A DNA stretch of 64,000 nucleotides from Chitinophagaceae bacterium (GCA_016720585.1 JADKKH010000009.1:62001-126000), one strand, 5' to 3'; counted from the stretch's first letter, positions 1-8,916 are shown. Notes: generated by a model from the letters alone, not told the origin. A program made the numbers and translations.

Positions 1-179
1 TTGAATTATCGTTTGAAGTAAATAAAAATGGCAATCCGGCCAATATTAAAATTGAAAAATCGCTCTGCACATCCTGTGATAAAGAAGCGATCCGGCTGGT
101 AAAAGAAGGCCCTAAATGGAACCGTAAAGCCAAAAAAACCCGCACTACCATCACCATTTCCTTCGCCAATTCCTTTTGA
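1..179 (+). CDS. TonB C-terminal domain protein, 3' end only
   Basis: This is the last 58 codons of a gene that begins outside the window; the stop is TGA at 177-179. The visible peptide (FEVNKNGNPANIKI, CDKEAIRLVKEGPKWN, then a basic stretch and TITISFANSF) has the layout of the TonB C-terminal domain: a beta strand, an alpha helix ending in a P-K-W motif, and a final beta strand. By family knowledge such proteins couple the proton-motive force of the inner membrane to outer-membrane receptors. The two cysteines (SLCTSCDKE) match the GGGCDEEA-like position in many Bacteroidota homologues. Because only the end is seen, this could be a free TonB or a TonB domain fused to a M56 (BlaR1-like) or other N-terminal part. 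Confidence 0.7.
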   Translation, partial: ELSFEVNKNGNPANIKIEKSLCTSCDKEAIRLVKEGPKWNRKAKKTRTTITISFANSF

Positions 180-250
180 CCAGAAACTCCGGAGAGCAGC
201 TGTATTTTCTCTGGCAAAGGTTTACCTTCGCGTTTCAAAAATTAACAAGT

Positions 251-1084
251 ATGAAAAAACTATTTATTACACTCTTTGCGGTATCTACTTTATTTATGGC
301 GGATGCACAGCTGAAAACACCAGCTCCCAGTCCTACCCAAACGATCAAACAGGATTTTGCTCTTTCGTCCATTGAGCTGTCTTATTCCCGCCCGGGAATG
401 AAAGGAAGAAAAATTTTCGGTGACCTGGTTCCATTTGAAAAAGTATGGCGTACCGGTGCCAACAATGCTACTACCCTGACATTCGGTGAAGATGTACTGA
501 TCGGCGATAAAAAAATCCCTGCTGGCAAATATGGCCTGTTGAGTATTCCCGAAAAAAATAAATGGACTCTGATCATTACCAAACAACTGGATGTAACCAG
601 TCCTGCTGCTTATAAACAGGACCAGGATATGGTGCGGGTTATGGTTGAGACCATGAAGCTAAAAGATGACATGGAAAATTTTACAATGCAATTTGCCAAT
701 GTAAAACCTGGTTCCTGCGAATTACACATCATGTGGGAAAATACAGTCGTATCACTCCCCATTTCGGTTGATGTGGATACAAAAGTCATGGCCCAGATTA
801 ACCAGCAGATGAATAAGGACAACCGTCCTTACTACAATGCCGCTATGTACTATTTGGATAACGGCAAAGACCTGAACCAGGCCCTGGCATGGTTTGACAA
901 AGCAGTGGAAGGAAATCCAACGGCATTCTGGATACACCACCAACGGGCCAATTGCCTGGCAAAACTGGGTAAAAAAGAAGATGCCAAAGCAGCGGCTGAA
1001 AAATCAAAAGAACTGGCCATCACGGCAAAGAATGATGACTATGTAAAGTTGAATGATAAGTTGCTGGCTGAGTTGAATAAATAA
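251..1084 (+). CDS. DUF2911 domain protein with C-terminal TPR-like segment
   Basis: A 277-residue secreted protein. The start is the ATG at 251, because it opens a clear signal peptide (MKKLFITLFAVSTLFMADAQ); upstream in-frame codons read through the tonB stop region and make no sense as a leader. Residues about 25-165 match DUF2911: APSPTQTIKQDF, SYSRPGMKGRKIFGDLVP, EKVWRTGANNATTLTF and AGKYGLLSIP are all typical of that family. The last third (YLDNGKDLNQALAWFDKAVE... WIHHQRANCLAKLGKKEDA) looks like two TPR helices pairs. The function of DUF2911 is unknown. The product is probably periplasmic. The gene is monocistronic: an intrinsic terminator follows it. Confidence 0.85.
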   Translation: MKKLFITLFAVSTLFMADAQLKTPAPSPTQTIKQDFALSSIELSYSRPGMKGRKIFGDLVPFEKVWRTGANNATTLTFGEDVLIGDKKIPAGKYGLLSIPEKNKWTLIITKQLDVTSPAAYKQDQDMVRVMVETMKLKDDMENFTMQFANVKPGSCELHIMWENTVVSLPISVDVDTKVMAQINQQMNKDNRPYYNAAMYYLDNGKDLNQALAWFDKAVEGNPTAFWIHHQRANCLAKLGKKEDAKAAAEKSKELAITAKNDDYVKLNDKLLAELNK

Positions 1085-1101
1085 AAAATACATCTGGCCC
1101 C

Positions 1102-1128
1102 CTAAATCCCCCAAGGGGGACACTTTAG
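1102..1128. repeat. REP-like imperfect palindrome (CTAAA-TCCCCC..GGGGGA-TTTAG)
   Basis: CTAAA at 1102-1106 pairs with TTTAG at 1124-1128, and TCCCCC at 1107-1112 pairs with GGGGGA at 1115-1120. Short elements of this C-rich/G-rich type are, as I recall, common between genes in Bacteroidota. It lies between the DUF2911 stop and the terminator, so it may only be part of the 3' UTR. Confidence 0.4.
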
Positions 1129-1147
1129 ACTCCGATCATTTAAAATG

Positions 1148-1174
1148 GCTCCATTATTTTGGAGCTATTTTTTT
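1148..1174 (+). terminator. Intrinsic terminator of the DUF2911 gene
   Basis: GCTCCA (1148-1153) pairs with TGGAGC (1160-1165) over a 6-nt loop and is followed by a T-rich run to 1174. It overlaps the last codons of the convergent symporter gene, whose stop codon starts at 1154. Confidence 0.65.
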
Positions 1175-2890
1175 ATGCATCAGTGCCTGTAAAAACAAAC
1201 TAAAAAATAAAACTCCAAAAGCGCCGATCGGATTCAACCAGAGAAAACCCATTTTAATCATACCGGTTTTGGTAAGAATAAATATGGTCAGCACCAGCAA
1301 CTCGGCCCCTACCGCTGCCCAGAAAACGACATGCCCGCTTTTAATTTTCTTAAGAAAAAAAGCAACAAGGAACACACCCAGGATAACTCCATAAAAAAGT
1401 GAACCCAGCACATTCACTGCCTCAATTAAGCTATTTCCGATATTATATGTAAACATGGCCACTACGATGCAAAAAATCCCCCAGGCCAGGGTGTACCATT
1501 TCGACAACTGGTATTCATCTTCCCCGCTTTCTTTCTTTTTAGTGAACCGCCGGTGGAAATCGATCATAGTACAGGAAGCCAGGGAATTGATAGCAGCAGC
1601 AATACTTCCCCAGGAGGCCAGGAAAATGATAGCGATCAGCAAACCCACTAACCCCACTGGTAAATTATCCACCACAAAGCGAAGGAAAATATAATTGGTA
1701 TCATTCCCATCGCCGCCTACCTCTTTTGTATTGACCCAGGCTTTTACTTTTGCTCTTAACCCATCTGCATCCTGCTGCAATATTTTTAAGGTGGCCAGGT
1801 ATTTTTCTTCACCGGGTTTATCCTCAGCATCTGATGCATTTACAAAATTGACAACTGCCTGTTGTTTTTGTACGGTAATGGCATCATAGCGCTTTTGTAC
1901 CATCAAAAAAGAATCTTTATATAAAACGGAACGTTCCAGTTTTTTAACCTGTACCTCATTAAAAAAAATAGGGGCCTTATTGAATTGATAAAAAGTAAAT
2001 ACCAATGTTCCGATAAGCAGGATGGCAAACTGCATCGGCACTTTAACCAACCCATTCATCAATAAACCCAGCCGGCTCTCTTTTAAAGATTTGGCTGTGA
2101 GATAGCGCCCCACCTGGGATTGATCGGTGCCGAAATAAGAAAGTGACAAAAAGAAACCACCAATTAAACCACTGAATAAATTATACTGGTCGCTCCAGTT
2201 GAAATGCCCCTTTTCAAAACCGGTAGTTATCACGTTGAGTTTTCCCATTTTGCCACTCACCTTCAACGCATCCGTAAAACTTACATTATCGGGAAGCATA
2301 TTCACGACCATGTAAGCGGCGAGAAACATCCCGATAAAAATAATAACCAGTTGAAGTTGCTGGGTGTAGGCCACGGCTTTTGCGCCTCCACTCATGGTAT
2401 AAATGATCAGCAACCCACCCATGAAAATATTGGTATAATAAATATTCCAGCCAAATAAAGAGGAAAGAATGATGGAGGGAGCAAATACACTGATCCCGGT
2501 AGATAACCCTCTTTGTAAGAGGAACAGGAATGACGTGAGTGTTCTGGTTTTATTATCAAACCGGTTCTCTAAATATTCATAGGCGGTATAAACTTTCAAC
2601 CGGCTGAAAATAGGGACGAAAAAAATACAGATGACCACCATCGCCAGCGGAATACCAAAATAATATTGCACAAACCGCATACCGTCCGTATAAGCTTGCC
2701 CCGGTGCAGATAAGAACGTGATGGCACTGGCCTGTGTGCCCATGATACTCAGCAATACCAATCCCCAGGGTAAACTACGGTTGGATAAAAAATAACCATC
2801 CAGGTTATGTGATGTTCGGCTTTTGTACAGGCCGTAGGTAATAATTCCCAGGAGGGTAACGATGAGCACTATCCAATCAAACTGACTCAT
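1154..2890 (-). CDS. Sodium:solute symporter (SSS family)
   Basis: A 578-residue polytopic inner-membrane protein with about 13 hydrophobic segments. The N-terminal part (TYGLYKSRTSHNLDGYFLSNRSLPW, then MGTQASAITFLSAPGQAYTDGM) is the standard SSS-family opening, and the GGAKAVAYTQQLQ stretch is also typical. Substrate cannot be told from sequence; family members take up sugars, amino acids, vitamins or sialic acid with sodium. Residues about 305-405 form a long charged, coiled-coil-like insertion between membrane segments, larger than in compact SSS transporters. The start ATG overlaps the stop of the 39-residue gene by ATGA. It is the last gene of an operon whose first gene is a PIG-L deacetylase, so the transported compound may be a deacetylation product. 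Confidence 0.88.
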   Translation of the reverse strand: MSQFDWIVLIVTLLGIITYGLYKSRTSHNLDGYFLSNRSLPWGLVLLSIMGTQASAITFLSAPGQAYTDGMRFVQYYFGIPLAMVVICIFFVPIFSRLKVYTAYEYLENRFDNKTRTLTSFLFLLQRGLSTGISVFAPSIILSSLFGWNIYYTNIFMGGLLIIYTMSGGAKAVAYTQQLQLVIIFIGMFLAAYMVVNMLPDNVSFTDALKVSGKMGKLNVITTGFEKGHFNWSDQYNLFSGLIGGFFLSLSYFGTDQSQVGRYLTAKSLKESRLGLLMNGLVKVPMQFAILLIGTLVFTFYQFNKAPIFFNEVQVKKLERSVLYKDSFLMVQKRYDAITVQKQQAVVNFVNASDAEDKPGEEKYLATLKILQQDADGLRAKVKAWVNTKEVGGDGNDTNYIFLRFVVDNLPVGLVGLLIAIIFLASWGSIAAAINSLASCTMIDFHRRFTKKKESGEDEYQLSKWYTLAWGIFCIVVAMFTYNIGNSLIEAVNVLGSLFYGVILGVFLVAFFLKKIKSGHVVFWAAVGAELLVLTIFILTKTGMIKMGFLWLNPIGAFGVLFFSLFLQALMHKKIAPK

Positions 2891-3006
2891 GCAAACCGTT
2901 TGGTGAGGAAATAAAATAATACGATCAGCAATACCAGGAACCCGATAACAAAAATGTACCAGTTTTTCCAGCTCTTGAATAATGGCGCCTTATCGTTATC
3001 CTGCAT
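2887..3006 (-). CDS. Tiny single-span membrane protein, 39 aa
   Basis: A 39-codon gene: a short charged N-terminus (MQDNDKAPLFKSWKNW), one strong hydrophobic helix (YIFVIGFLVLLIVLFYFL) and a basic end TKRFA. Its TGA stop overlaps the symporter ATG (ATGA), and it begins 10 bp after the 58-residue gene. The positive-inside rule places the C-terminus in the cytoplasm or leaves topology ambiguous. I do not recognise a family. Small single-span proteins beside SSS transporters sometimes act as accessory subunits, but that is inference. Support comes from the exact stop/start coupling and the lack of any other use for this stretch. Confidence 0.65.
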   Translation of the reverse strand: MQDNDKAPLFKSWKNWYIFVIGFLVLLIVLFYFLTKRFA

Positions 3007-3016
3007 TTGTATAAAT

Positions 3017-3193
3017 TTATTTCCGGGTGGTTCGTAGCCACCCTGTCAGTACAATGATCGTCCCGAGAATTAGCCCGATCAGGATTCCAATGCGCACTTT
3101 TTTAATGGCTATTCCCAGTACCAACCCGATGAGAATAGAAAAAATAAATGCCATTTCCCCTCTTTTCACATTTGGGTTACGGTTCGTATTCAT
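3017..3193 (-). CDS. Small two-helix membrane protein, 58 aa
   Basis: A 58-codon gene. After a polar, Asn/Arg-rich start (MNTNRNPNVKRGEM) come two glycine-rich hydrophobic helices (AFIFSILIGLVLGIAI and IGILIGLILGTIIVLTGW) joined by KKVR, so it looks like a membrane hairpin. Its ATG shares one base with the stop of the upstream deacetylase gene (TGATG), which implies translational coupling. The ILIGLVLGIAIKKVRIGILIGLILG pattern is an internal near-repeat. No family is recognised. It may assemble with the symporter encoded two genes on, but the sequence does not prove it. Confidence 0.7.
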   Translation of the reverse strand: MNTNRNPNVKRGEMAFIFSILIGLVLGIAIKKVRIGILIGLILGTIIVLTGWLRTTRK

Positions 3194-5679
3194 CAGAAGC
3201 CTTTCTTTTTATTTAATGCAATGATATTGGCCAATAGCCTGAACGCACCGGGCACACCAGCCGGCAATTCCCTGAAAAATACAATTCCTGTATATGTAAA
3301 ATAGCCTTTCCCGTATTTAGCAACCAGTAAAGCCCCATCATCCGGTTTTTCACCCGGGTCATTCATCGAAATAAGTTTTTCATATTTACCGGCACTATCA
3401 CTGCCATGATAAATACTACGCTCCTGTATCCATCCAGAAAAATCATCGTCATTTATTTTATTGGGGAAATTAAATACCGGGTGTTCTGGTTTCAATAAAG
3501 TAACCACGGCCTTCTCATCAGTAACCCGGGTCCGGGTAATGTTGAAAGGATAGGGACTGATCTTGGCCCGCACGGGACCTATCTGGTTACTGGTATTATA
3601 TTGCACCACCAGGTTGCCACCTTCATTTACATATTTCATCAGCTTATCATAATACTTATTCATCCATTCGTTAGTGTTATAAGCCCTGACACCGGTAAGT
3701 ATCGCATCAAACTGGCTGAGATTGTTCCTGGAAAGTTCTTTATCCGTAAGCAGGGTTACTTCATAGCCCATCTGCTCAAGTGCATCAGGGACTTTATCAC
3801 CAGCACCTACTATGTACCCGATTTTTTTACCATAAATCTTTAAATCCAGCTTCCTATTATTTACGGTAGCCACCGTAAAATAATTAATATAGGGAATGTG
3901 ATCATATTTCACCTCCTTCATTCCCAGGTGATAGAGGTCCTTTCTCCCATTATTGGCATCTACAGCAAAATAATAATCATTGTCGATATTCGCCTGGATT
4001 GAATACCGGACGGGAATCGTTTTATTTTTGTCTTCAAATAGAACTTTATCCGGAGTGTATTCCACCTTAACGGGGTCTATCTGATCCCTTCCAACCCCTT
4101 TGAGGAAAGTCTGAAATCCTTTTTTCTTTCCCGTTAGATTTAAAATGCCTTCGAACGTATTGTTGCCTTTGGATATTTTATTTTTCTCGTCGGGTGCTAC
4201 AAGCACAGGCGGAACAACTACCAGGGGTTCATAAAGTTCGCCCCGTACCGGGTTGGTAAACTTATATCGTACCGGTCGTACAAATGTGAAGGGTTCTCCG
4301 AAAATACTTACCTGTATCCATGCCTGGTATGACACTTCAACATCCGGTTGACCAATCAGTGTCTGATCTGTAACCGTAAAATAGCCTTCCTCCATTTTTT
4401 GGGCGAGCCAATAAGGCTGAGTCAGTGGCTTTTCGCCAGGGACAAAAAATGTTTTGGAGAAATTTACATTTTTATTTTTTTCAAGCGACTTAGTAAAAGC
4501 CGTATCAAAATTATCCACTTTTACTTTCTGCAAAACGGCATCAGTTCCCAAGCGGTTATTAAATGAAAAATTAATCCTGACTGAATCTGTCTGTACGGCA
4601 AATTGCTCCGGGGTGGTTGCCTCGAGGAATAATCCGCTGCATTGGGCAATCAACTCGTTTAGTTCTTTTAGTTTCTGTGTTTTCCAGTATCCATCCGGCA
4701 GCTGATTGATGGCTTTATTTATTTTCACTAATCCGGAAACCGATTTTTCGGGGTGCAATAAATCAAAGGTCGCCGTCACACTATCCACCATCCTTCCAAT
4801 GGATTCTCCCCCGGGTATCCTTTTCCAGCTCAGATCCACGCCTTCAAGTAAATCATTTGCCGGTTGATCTCCTTTCGTGGCTTTAAAATATTCCAGCGAC
4901 TCTCCTCTTTGTGCAGGTACACCAAAACCCTGGCTTTTATGCTGGCTGCGGCTTTCAGCAGCTATCTCTCCATAACTTTTTCCCAATAAAGGATTATACC
5001 CGCCCACATCAATTTTTAACTGGTCTGCCCGGGTCGTATTAGTACCTCCAAAGTTGAAGGTATTCCACAAAAGTCTTTTGGCCTGCCAAACAGAAACAAA
5101 TTTCAATTGTTCCGGGAAACGCCCCGGGTCGGCTGCTGCAACAAATGCTTCATTTGCCAGGATGCCTGAAGCTGTATGATGACCATGACCGCCTTCACCC
5201 GTAACCGGAAAACGATTGATGATTACATCCGGTTGAAATTTTCTGATCACCCAAACCACATCACTCAATATTTTTTCTTTATCCCATTTCGTAAATGTCT
5301 CTTCCGGGTTTTTGGAATAACCAAAATCATAGGCCCTTGAAAAAAATTGTTCGCCACCATCAATACGCCTTGCACTCAGCAATTCCTGTGTTCGTATCAA
5401 CCCCAGATCTATTCCCTGCTCATCCCCTATCAGATTCTGACCACCATCACCCCGGGTCATGGACATATACCCCGTACGGAATAGTTTGTCTTTGGATAAA
5501 TAAGCGATCAGCCGGGTATTCTCGTCATCCGGGTGAGCGGCAATATATAATACAGCGCCCAGCACATTCAATTTGCGGATGGCCAGGTACATATCGGCCG
5601 ATGTCCAGCTGGGAGGAGCCTGGCTGAAACCTGGAAACGTATTGCTGAATACTACAAACAGAAGGAAAAACTTCTTCAT
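3193..5679 (-). CDS. PIG-L/LmbE family deacetylase, large secreted form
   Basis: An 828-residue protein with a signal peptide (MKKFFLLFVVFSNTFPGFSQ). Residues about 38-200 hold the PIG-L/LmbE zinc-deacetylase domain: the AAHPDDE motif at 47-53 and GHGHHTASG at 164-172 supply the metal ligands and catalytic Asp. Such enzymes remove N-acetyl groups from sugar-like substrates. This large form adds a beta-rich middle and a C-terminal ThuA/GATase-like alpha/beta domain (IGYIVGAGDKVPDALEQMGY, then LTGVRAYNT). It is the first gene of a four-gene operon with two tiny membrane proteins and an SSS transporter, all linked by stop/start overlaps or a 10-bp gap. A plausible job is periplasmic deacetylation before uptake; the substrate is unknown. 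Confidence 0.85.
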   Translation of the reverse strand: MKKFFLLFVVFSNTFPGFSQAPPSWTSADMYLAIRKLNVLGAVLYIAAHPDDENTRLIAYLSKDKLFRTGYMSMTRGDGGQNLIGDEQGIDLGLIRTQELLSARRIDGGEQFFSRAYDFGYSKNPEETFTKWDKEKILSDVVWVIRKFQPDVIINRFPVTGEGGHGHHTASGILANEAFVAAADPGRFPEQLKFVSVWQAKRLLWNTFNFGGTNTTRADQLKIDVGGYNPLLGKSYGEIAAESRSQHKSQGFGVPAQRGESLEYFKATKGDQPANDLLEGVDLSWKRIPGGESIGRMVDSVTATFDLLHPEKSVSGLVKINKAINQLPDGYWKTQKLKELNELIAQCSGLFLEATTPEQFAVQTDSVRINFSFNNRLGTDAVLQKVKVDNFDTAFTKSLEKNKNVNFSKTFFVPGEKPLTQPYWLAQKMEEGYFTVTDQTLIGQPDVEVSYQAWIQVSIFGEPFTFVRPVRYKFTNPVRGELYEPLVVVPPVLVAPDEKNKISKGNNTFEGILNLTGKKKGFQTFLKGVGRDQIDPVKVEYTPDKVLFEDKNKTIPVRYSIQANIDNDYYFAVDANNGRKDLYHLGMKEVKYDHIPYINYFTVATVNNRKLDLKIYGKKIGYIVGAGDKVPDALEQMGYEVTLLTDKELSRNNLSQFDAILTGVRAYNTNEWMNKYYDKLMKYVNEGGNLVVQYNTSNQIGPVRAKISPYPFNITRTRVTDEKAVVTLLKPEHPVFNFPNKINDDDFSGWIQERSIYHGSDSAGKYEKLISMNDPGEKPDDGALLVAKYGKGYFTYTGIVFFRELPAGVPGAFRLLANIIALNKKKGF

Positions 5680-5779
5680 TAGCCAAAAATTATTCAGCGA
5701 ATATAACAGCTATTTACGAAGCAGTTGAAACCGGTCATATAATAAAACCAGTAAGAAAGAAAGGAAACCCCCGGAAATA

Positions 5780-5817
5780 TTCAGGGCTCCGGGAAATGAT
5801 ACAACCGGAGCCCTGAA
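5780..5817 (-). terminator. 13-bp perfect stem-loop downstream of lipoprotein gene
   Basis: Arms at 5780-5792 and 5805-5817 are perfectly complementary (core CAGGGCTCCGG/CCGGAGCCCTG) around a 12-nt loop. It sits 12 bp past the stop of the minus-strand lipoprotein gene and upstream of the PIG-L start. On the minus strand a pyrimidine-rich but not pure T tract follows, so termination is likely but not textbook. Confidence 0.6.
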
Positions 5818-5829
5818 CAATATGATATC

Positions 5830-6309
5830 TTATTGTACTTTAAAACCATTGGCGTCAGCAAATTTTTTCTGAGCCTTTTGCATTTCATCTACAATTGCCT
5901 GTTTTTCACTTACCAGTTTTTGCAGATCAGCAATCACCTGCTGCCTGTCTTCTTCAGTTGCCGCCTTTCCTAAATTTTTATAGCCCGCATACATACTTTT
6001 AATAAAGTTGAAATAGCGGATCGTGGCAGCTTTAAAATTTTCAGTTTCTTTTGCTTTAGGAACGGACAGGGCATTGATCTCATCGATTTTTTGCTGTACC
6101 AGCTTTTCCATTTTTTCACCGGCTATTGCCACACTATCATACTGTGCTGCTGTAAGATATTTTTCGACATTTTTTTCAGTGGCCCGAATTTCAGGTTCCA
6201 GGCTTTTTTCCTTAGCCACGATGCTTTGGCTGTAGTTAAAAGCTCCTTTTGATTTACACGCTACCAACCCGGTAAAGAGCAGGGCGATCAATAATAATTT
6301 TTTAAACAC
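5830..6309 (-). CDS. Lipoprotein, helical, unknown function
   Basis: A 159-residue protein with a lipoprotein signal (MFKKLLLIALLFTGLVAC, lipobox LVAC, Cys18). The rest is highly charged and almost wholly predicted alpha-helical with coiled-coil character (EKSLEPEIRATEKNVEKYL, MEKLVQQKIDEINAL, DRQQVIADLQKLVSEKQAIVDEMQKAQKKF). This resembles the short helical lipoproteins often called DUF-type or LIC11966-like in Bacteroidota, but I cannot name a family with confidence. It is probably anchored in a membrane facing the periplasm. It stands alone between M14 peptidase and PIG-L genes, all on the minus strand, with a strong stem-loop after its stop. Confidence 0.7.
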   Translation of the reverse strand: MFKKLLLIALLFTGLVACKSKGAFNYSQSIVAKEKSLEPEIRATEKNVEKYLTAAQYDSVAIAGEKMEKLVQQKIDEINALSVPKAKETENFKAATIRYFNFIKSMYAGYKNLGKAATEEDRQQVIADLQKLVSEKQAIVDEMQKAQKKFADANGFKVQ

Positions 6310-6387
6310 GGTTTTGAGTTTTAATGAAAAATAGTTTCCCCGGTAAATTTAGGAATGTTTTATCTACAAAAGAATGCACTCCGCATA

Positions 6388-8916
6388 TTATTGCCCTACC
6401 AGGAATACAGCATTGCAAAACATCAACTTTCCGTTTTCCCAGAAACTGCGAAACAGGACGTTGTCCGCAAGGAAGGTAAGGCTGCCATTACCAACAGGCA
6501 GTACACCAAACAATAATCCATCTTTTAATTTTGGTTTTAACGCAGCACCAACAAAACCAGCAACCTGGTTTTCTTTTTTCAGGACGCCCACGTTCCATCC
6601 ACCGTCTTTTAAGAACTCATAAATAACATTATCCTGTTTCAGGGTATAAAAATAATCCGGGTAGCCAAAAGCCAGCGGATGGGTATTGTCCAGGTCCACT
6701 TTCCAGATAGAACCGGGTGTGGTACCGGATATGGCTTTGCGATCCCGGTCTTCAAAAATTTTTAATGCCTCATAACTGTTACTGTCTTTTTTATCCCCTT
6801 CATCCATCTTTTTTTGTTTTATTCCCAACCCGATAGCTATCGGGTCTGTTTTGGCCAATTGTGAAACGGCACTTTCCAGAGCTACCACTCTTCCCCCCCT
6901 GTTGATCCAGTTTTTAAAATTCTCCTGTTTGTCTTTATCATTCAGGAATGGATAGCTACCATCTGGCATAATCAGCACATCTATATCATTCCAGCCGGTC
7001 CGGGCGATATCACCTGCGTTGATCAATGATATGGGATAATCGATCTCCTGTTCGAAGAAATGCCATATTTCCCCGGCGGCATTAGGATTTACACCTTCCC
7101 CGGTAAGCAGGGCGATCTTTGGCATTTTAAAAGGATGCACTTTATCACTGCCGAAGTCAAATCCCTTTTCAACAAACCCGGTAGTAACCGGGTACAATTG
7201 AACGGCGTTGGCATCAGCCAATTCCCGAACAGCAGCCCAGAGATTTTTACCAAATGATTTGTTTGCAGTTCGTAAAATAATAATGGAACCGCGATCAAAC
7301 TTATTTCCATTTACTTCAAAAGGCTGTTCAGCATAACGCAGCAAAATGCCTTTTTGCAGTAACTGGCTTACCACCTTCACGGTCTGTATGCCTTTCCAGG
7401 GTAATACATATCCATAAGTGGTTTCTGCATTGACCGGGACAGATCTTGAAACAATACCTGTAACGACTAATTTGTCTTTTGATGCAAAAGCATTAATTCC
7501 ATATGCATAAGGAAGCGACCATGCCGACAGATCATAGGTCACAGAATCCACCAGGCTTGACTTTGGTTCAAACAAGGCTTTCACCAATGCCGACCGGGGT
7601 TGGTAAGCACTGATGATAATATCATTCGTACCTGCGGTAAATAATTCTTCTTTACCGGTTGCATAATTATATCCTTTACCGGAACCCTTTCCGGTTCCAT
7701 ATTGAATCTGGTTTTTATCCAGCAATTCAAGAATTGAATTAATCCTTTCTGAATGGGCCGCTTCGTTCTTTATAACAAAAGTTTTATACTCACCGACCCC
7801 GTTCTGGTACGCCTCATTGAAAAATTTCCGGAATTCATTTATGAGTTTCGGTGCATTCAATGAAGAAATTTCGATAGTACTTAATGAAGTGGTGTAATGA
7901 TGCGTGGCACGGTCTGTTAACGTAAGCGTATCTCCTTCATCATTCAGTATGCTTAATCCACCGGCCGGTCCGCCCCCCTGTTCATACGTCATTCCGATAG
8001 ATCCATTATAGGTGGGATACGTATCGCCATAAGAGGGATAGAAAAGGTCAAAAACTTCCTTGGTAAAATACAGCCAGCCATTCTGATCAAAATATTTTGC
8101 ATTATTCTTCCCGATAGTAACCTGGAAATCCCGCTGCCATTTGGTAATAATTTCATGATAAGGTTGTGCAGCCGGCGCAAAATAATAGGGTTCATTAACT
8201 CCCTGTTCATGATAATCAACATGTATCTGCGGTAACCACTGATCATACACTTTTATTCGTTGCTGACTTTCCACCTGGGTTTGCCAGGCCCAGTCACGGT
8301 TCAGGTCAAAATTATAGTGATTGGTTCTGCCACCGGGCCAGGGTTCGCTATGTTCCCGGGCAGCACGGTTTGGATTGGAATTTTTTCCCACCACCGAATT
8401 AAACCAGTTTACATACCGATCTCTGCCATCCGGGTTGAGACATGGATCTATGATCACCACTGTATTTTTTAACCAATTTTTTGTGCTGGCATTGGTTGGA
8501 TCAACCAAAGCATATAAGGTAAGCATAGCTGCTTCCGAAGAGGAGGCTTCATTGCCATGAACATTATAACTGAGCCAGACAATAGCCGGAGCATTGTCTT
8601 CAACAGCAGCAACCGCATCTTTCTGCAAATGGGCTAGACGCAGGTTGTTTACCCGTATCTGCTCCAGGTTTTTCAGGTTTTCGGTAGATGAAATAAAAGC
8701 CAGTAACAAAGGACGGCCTTCATTGGTTTTACCATATTGTTCTAATTTAATAGAACTGTTGGCCGCCACATGGTTAAAGTAGGTAACCAGTTTCCAGTGC
8801 GGTGTAAAGCGGCTGCCGATCTTATAACCCAGGAACTCTTCAGGTGATTTTACCTGCGCCTGTACAGAAATAAACCATGAACCGATAAAAAAAGAAAGCA
8901 GGGCCTTACGAAGCAT
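6388..8916 (-). CDS. M14 family zinc carboxypeptidase, secreted
   Basis: An 842-residue secreted peptidase with a signal peptide (MLRKALLSFFIGSWFISVQAQ). The M14 domain occupies roughly residues 35-370: the zinc motif HGNEASS gives His120 and Glu123, the third ligand is in HVDYHEQ (His232 or His236), NPDGRDRYVNW and FDLNRDW are substrate-binding loops, and MTYEQGGG holds the catalytic Glu312. The C-terminal half includes a second alpha/beta domain with similarity in layout to the C-terminal part of the PIG-L protein (ALLTGEGVNPNAAGEIWHFFEQ; VLIMPDGSYPF). It likely releases C-terminal residues from peptides in the periplasm or outside the cell. Gammaglutamyltransferase is divergently encoded next to it. 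Confidence 0.87.
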   Translation of the reverse strand: MLRKALLSFFIGSWFISVQAQVKSPEEFLGYKIGSRFTPHWKLVTYFNHVAANSSIKLEQYGKTNEGRPLLLAFISSTENLKNLEQIRVNNLRLAHLQKDAVAAVEDNAPAIVWLSYNVHGNEASSSEAAMLTLYALVDPTNASTKNWLKNTVVIIDPCLNPDGRDRYVNWFNSVVGKNSNPNRAAREHSEPWPGGRTNHYNFDLNRDWAWQTQVESQQRIKVYDQWLPQIHVDYHEQGVNEPYYFAPAAQPYHEIITKWQRDFQVTIGKNNAKYFDQNGWLYFTKEVFDLFYPSYGDTYPTYNGSIGMTYEQGGGPAGGLSILNDEGDTLTLTDRATHHYTTSLSTIEISSLNAPKLINEFRKFFNEAYQNGVGEYKTFVIKNEAAHSERINSILELLDKNQIQYGTGKGSGKGYNYATGKEELFTAGTNDIIISAYQPRSALVKALFEPKSSLVDSVTYDLSAWSLPYAYGINAFASKDKLVVTGIVSRSVPVNAETTYGYVLPWKGIQTVKVVSQLLQKGILLRYAEQPFEVNGNKFDRGSIIILRTANKSFGKNLWAAVRELADANAVQLYPVTTGFVEKGFDFGSDKVHPFKMPKIALLTGEGVNPNAAGEIWHFFEQEIDYPISLINAGDIARTGWNDIDVLIMPDGSYPFLNDKDKQENFKNWINRGGRVVALESAVSQLAKTDPIAIGLGIKQKKMDEGDKKDSNSYEALKIFEDRDRKAISGTTPGSIWKVDLDNTHPLAFGYPDYFYTLKQDNVIYEFLKDGGWNVGVLKKENQVAGFVGAALKPKLKDGLLFGVLPVGNGSLTFLADNVLFRSFWENGKLMFCNAVFLVGQ
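6828..6845. repeat. 18-bp perfect palindrome inside the M14 coding region
   Basis: ACCCGATAGCTATCGGGT is its own reverse complement. It encodes DPIAIG in the peptidase. A close relative lies at 46001-46018. See findings. Confidence 0.6.
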
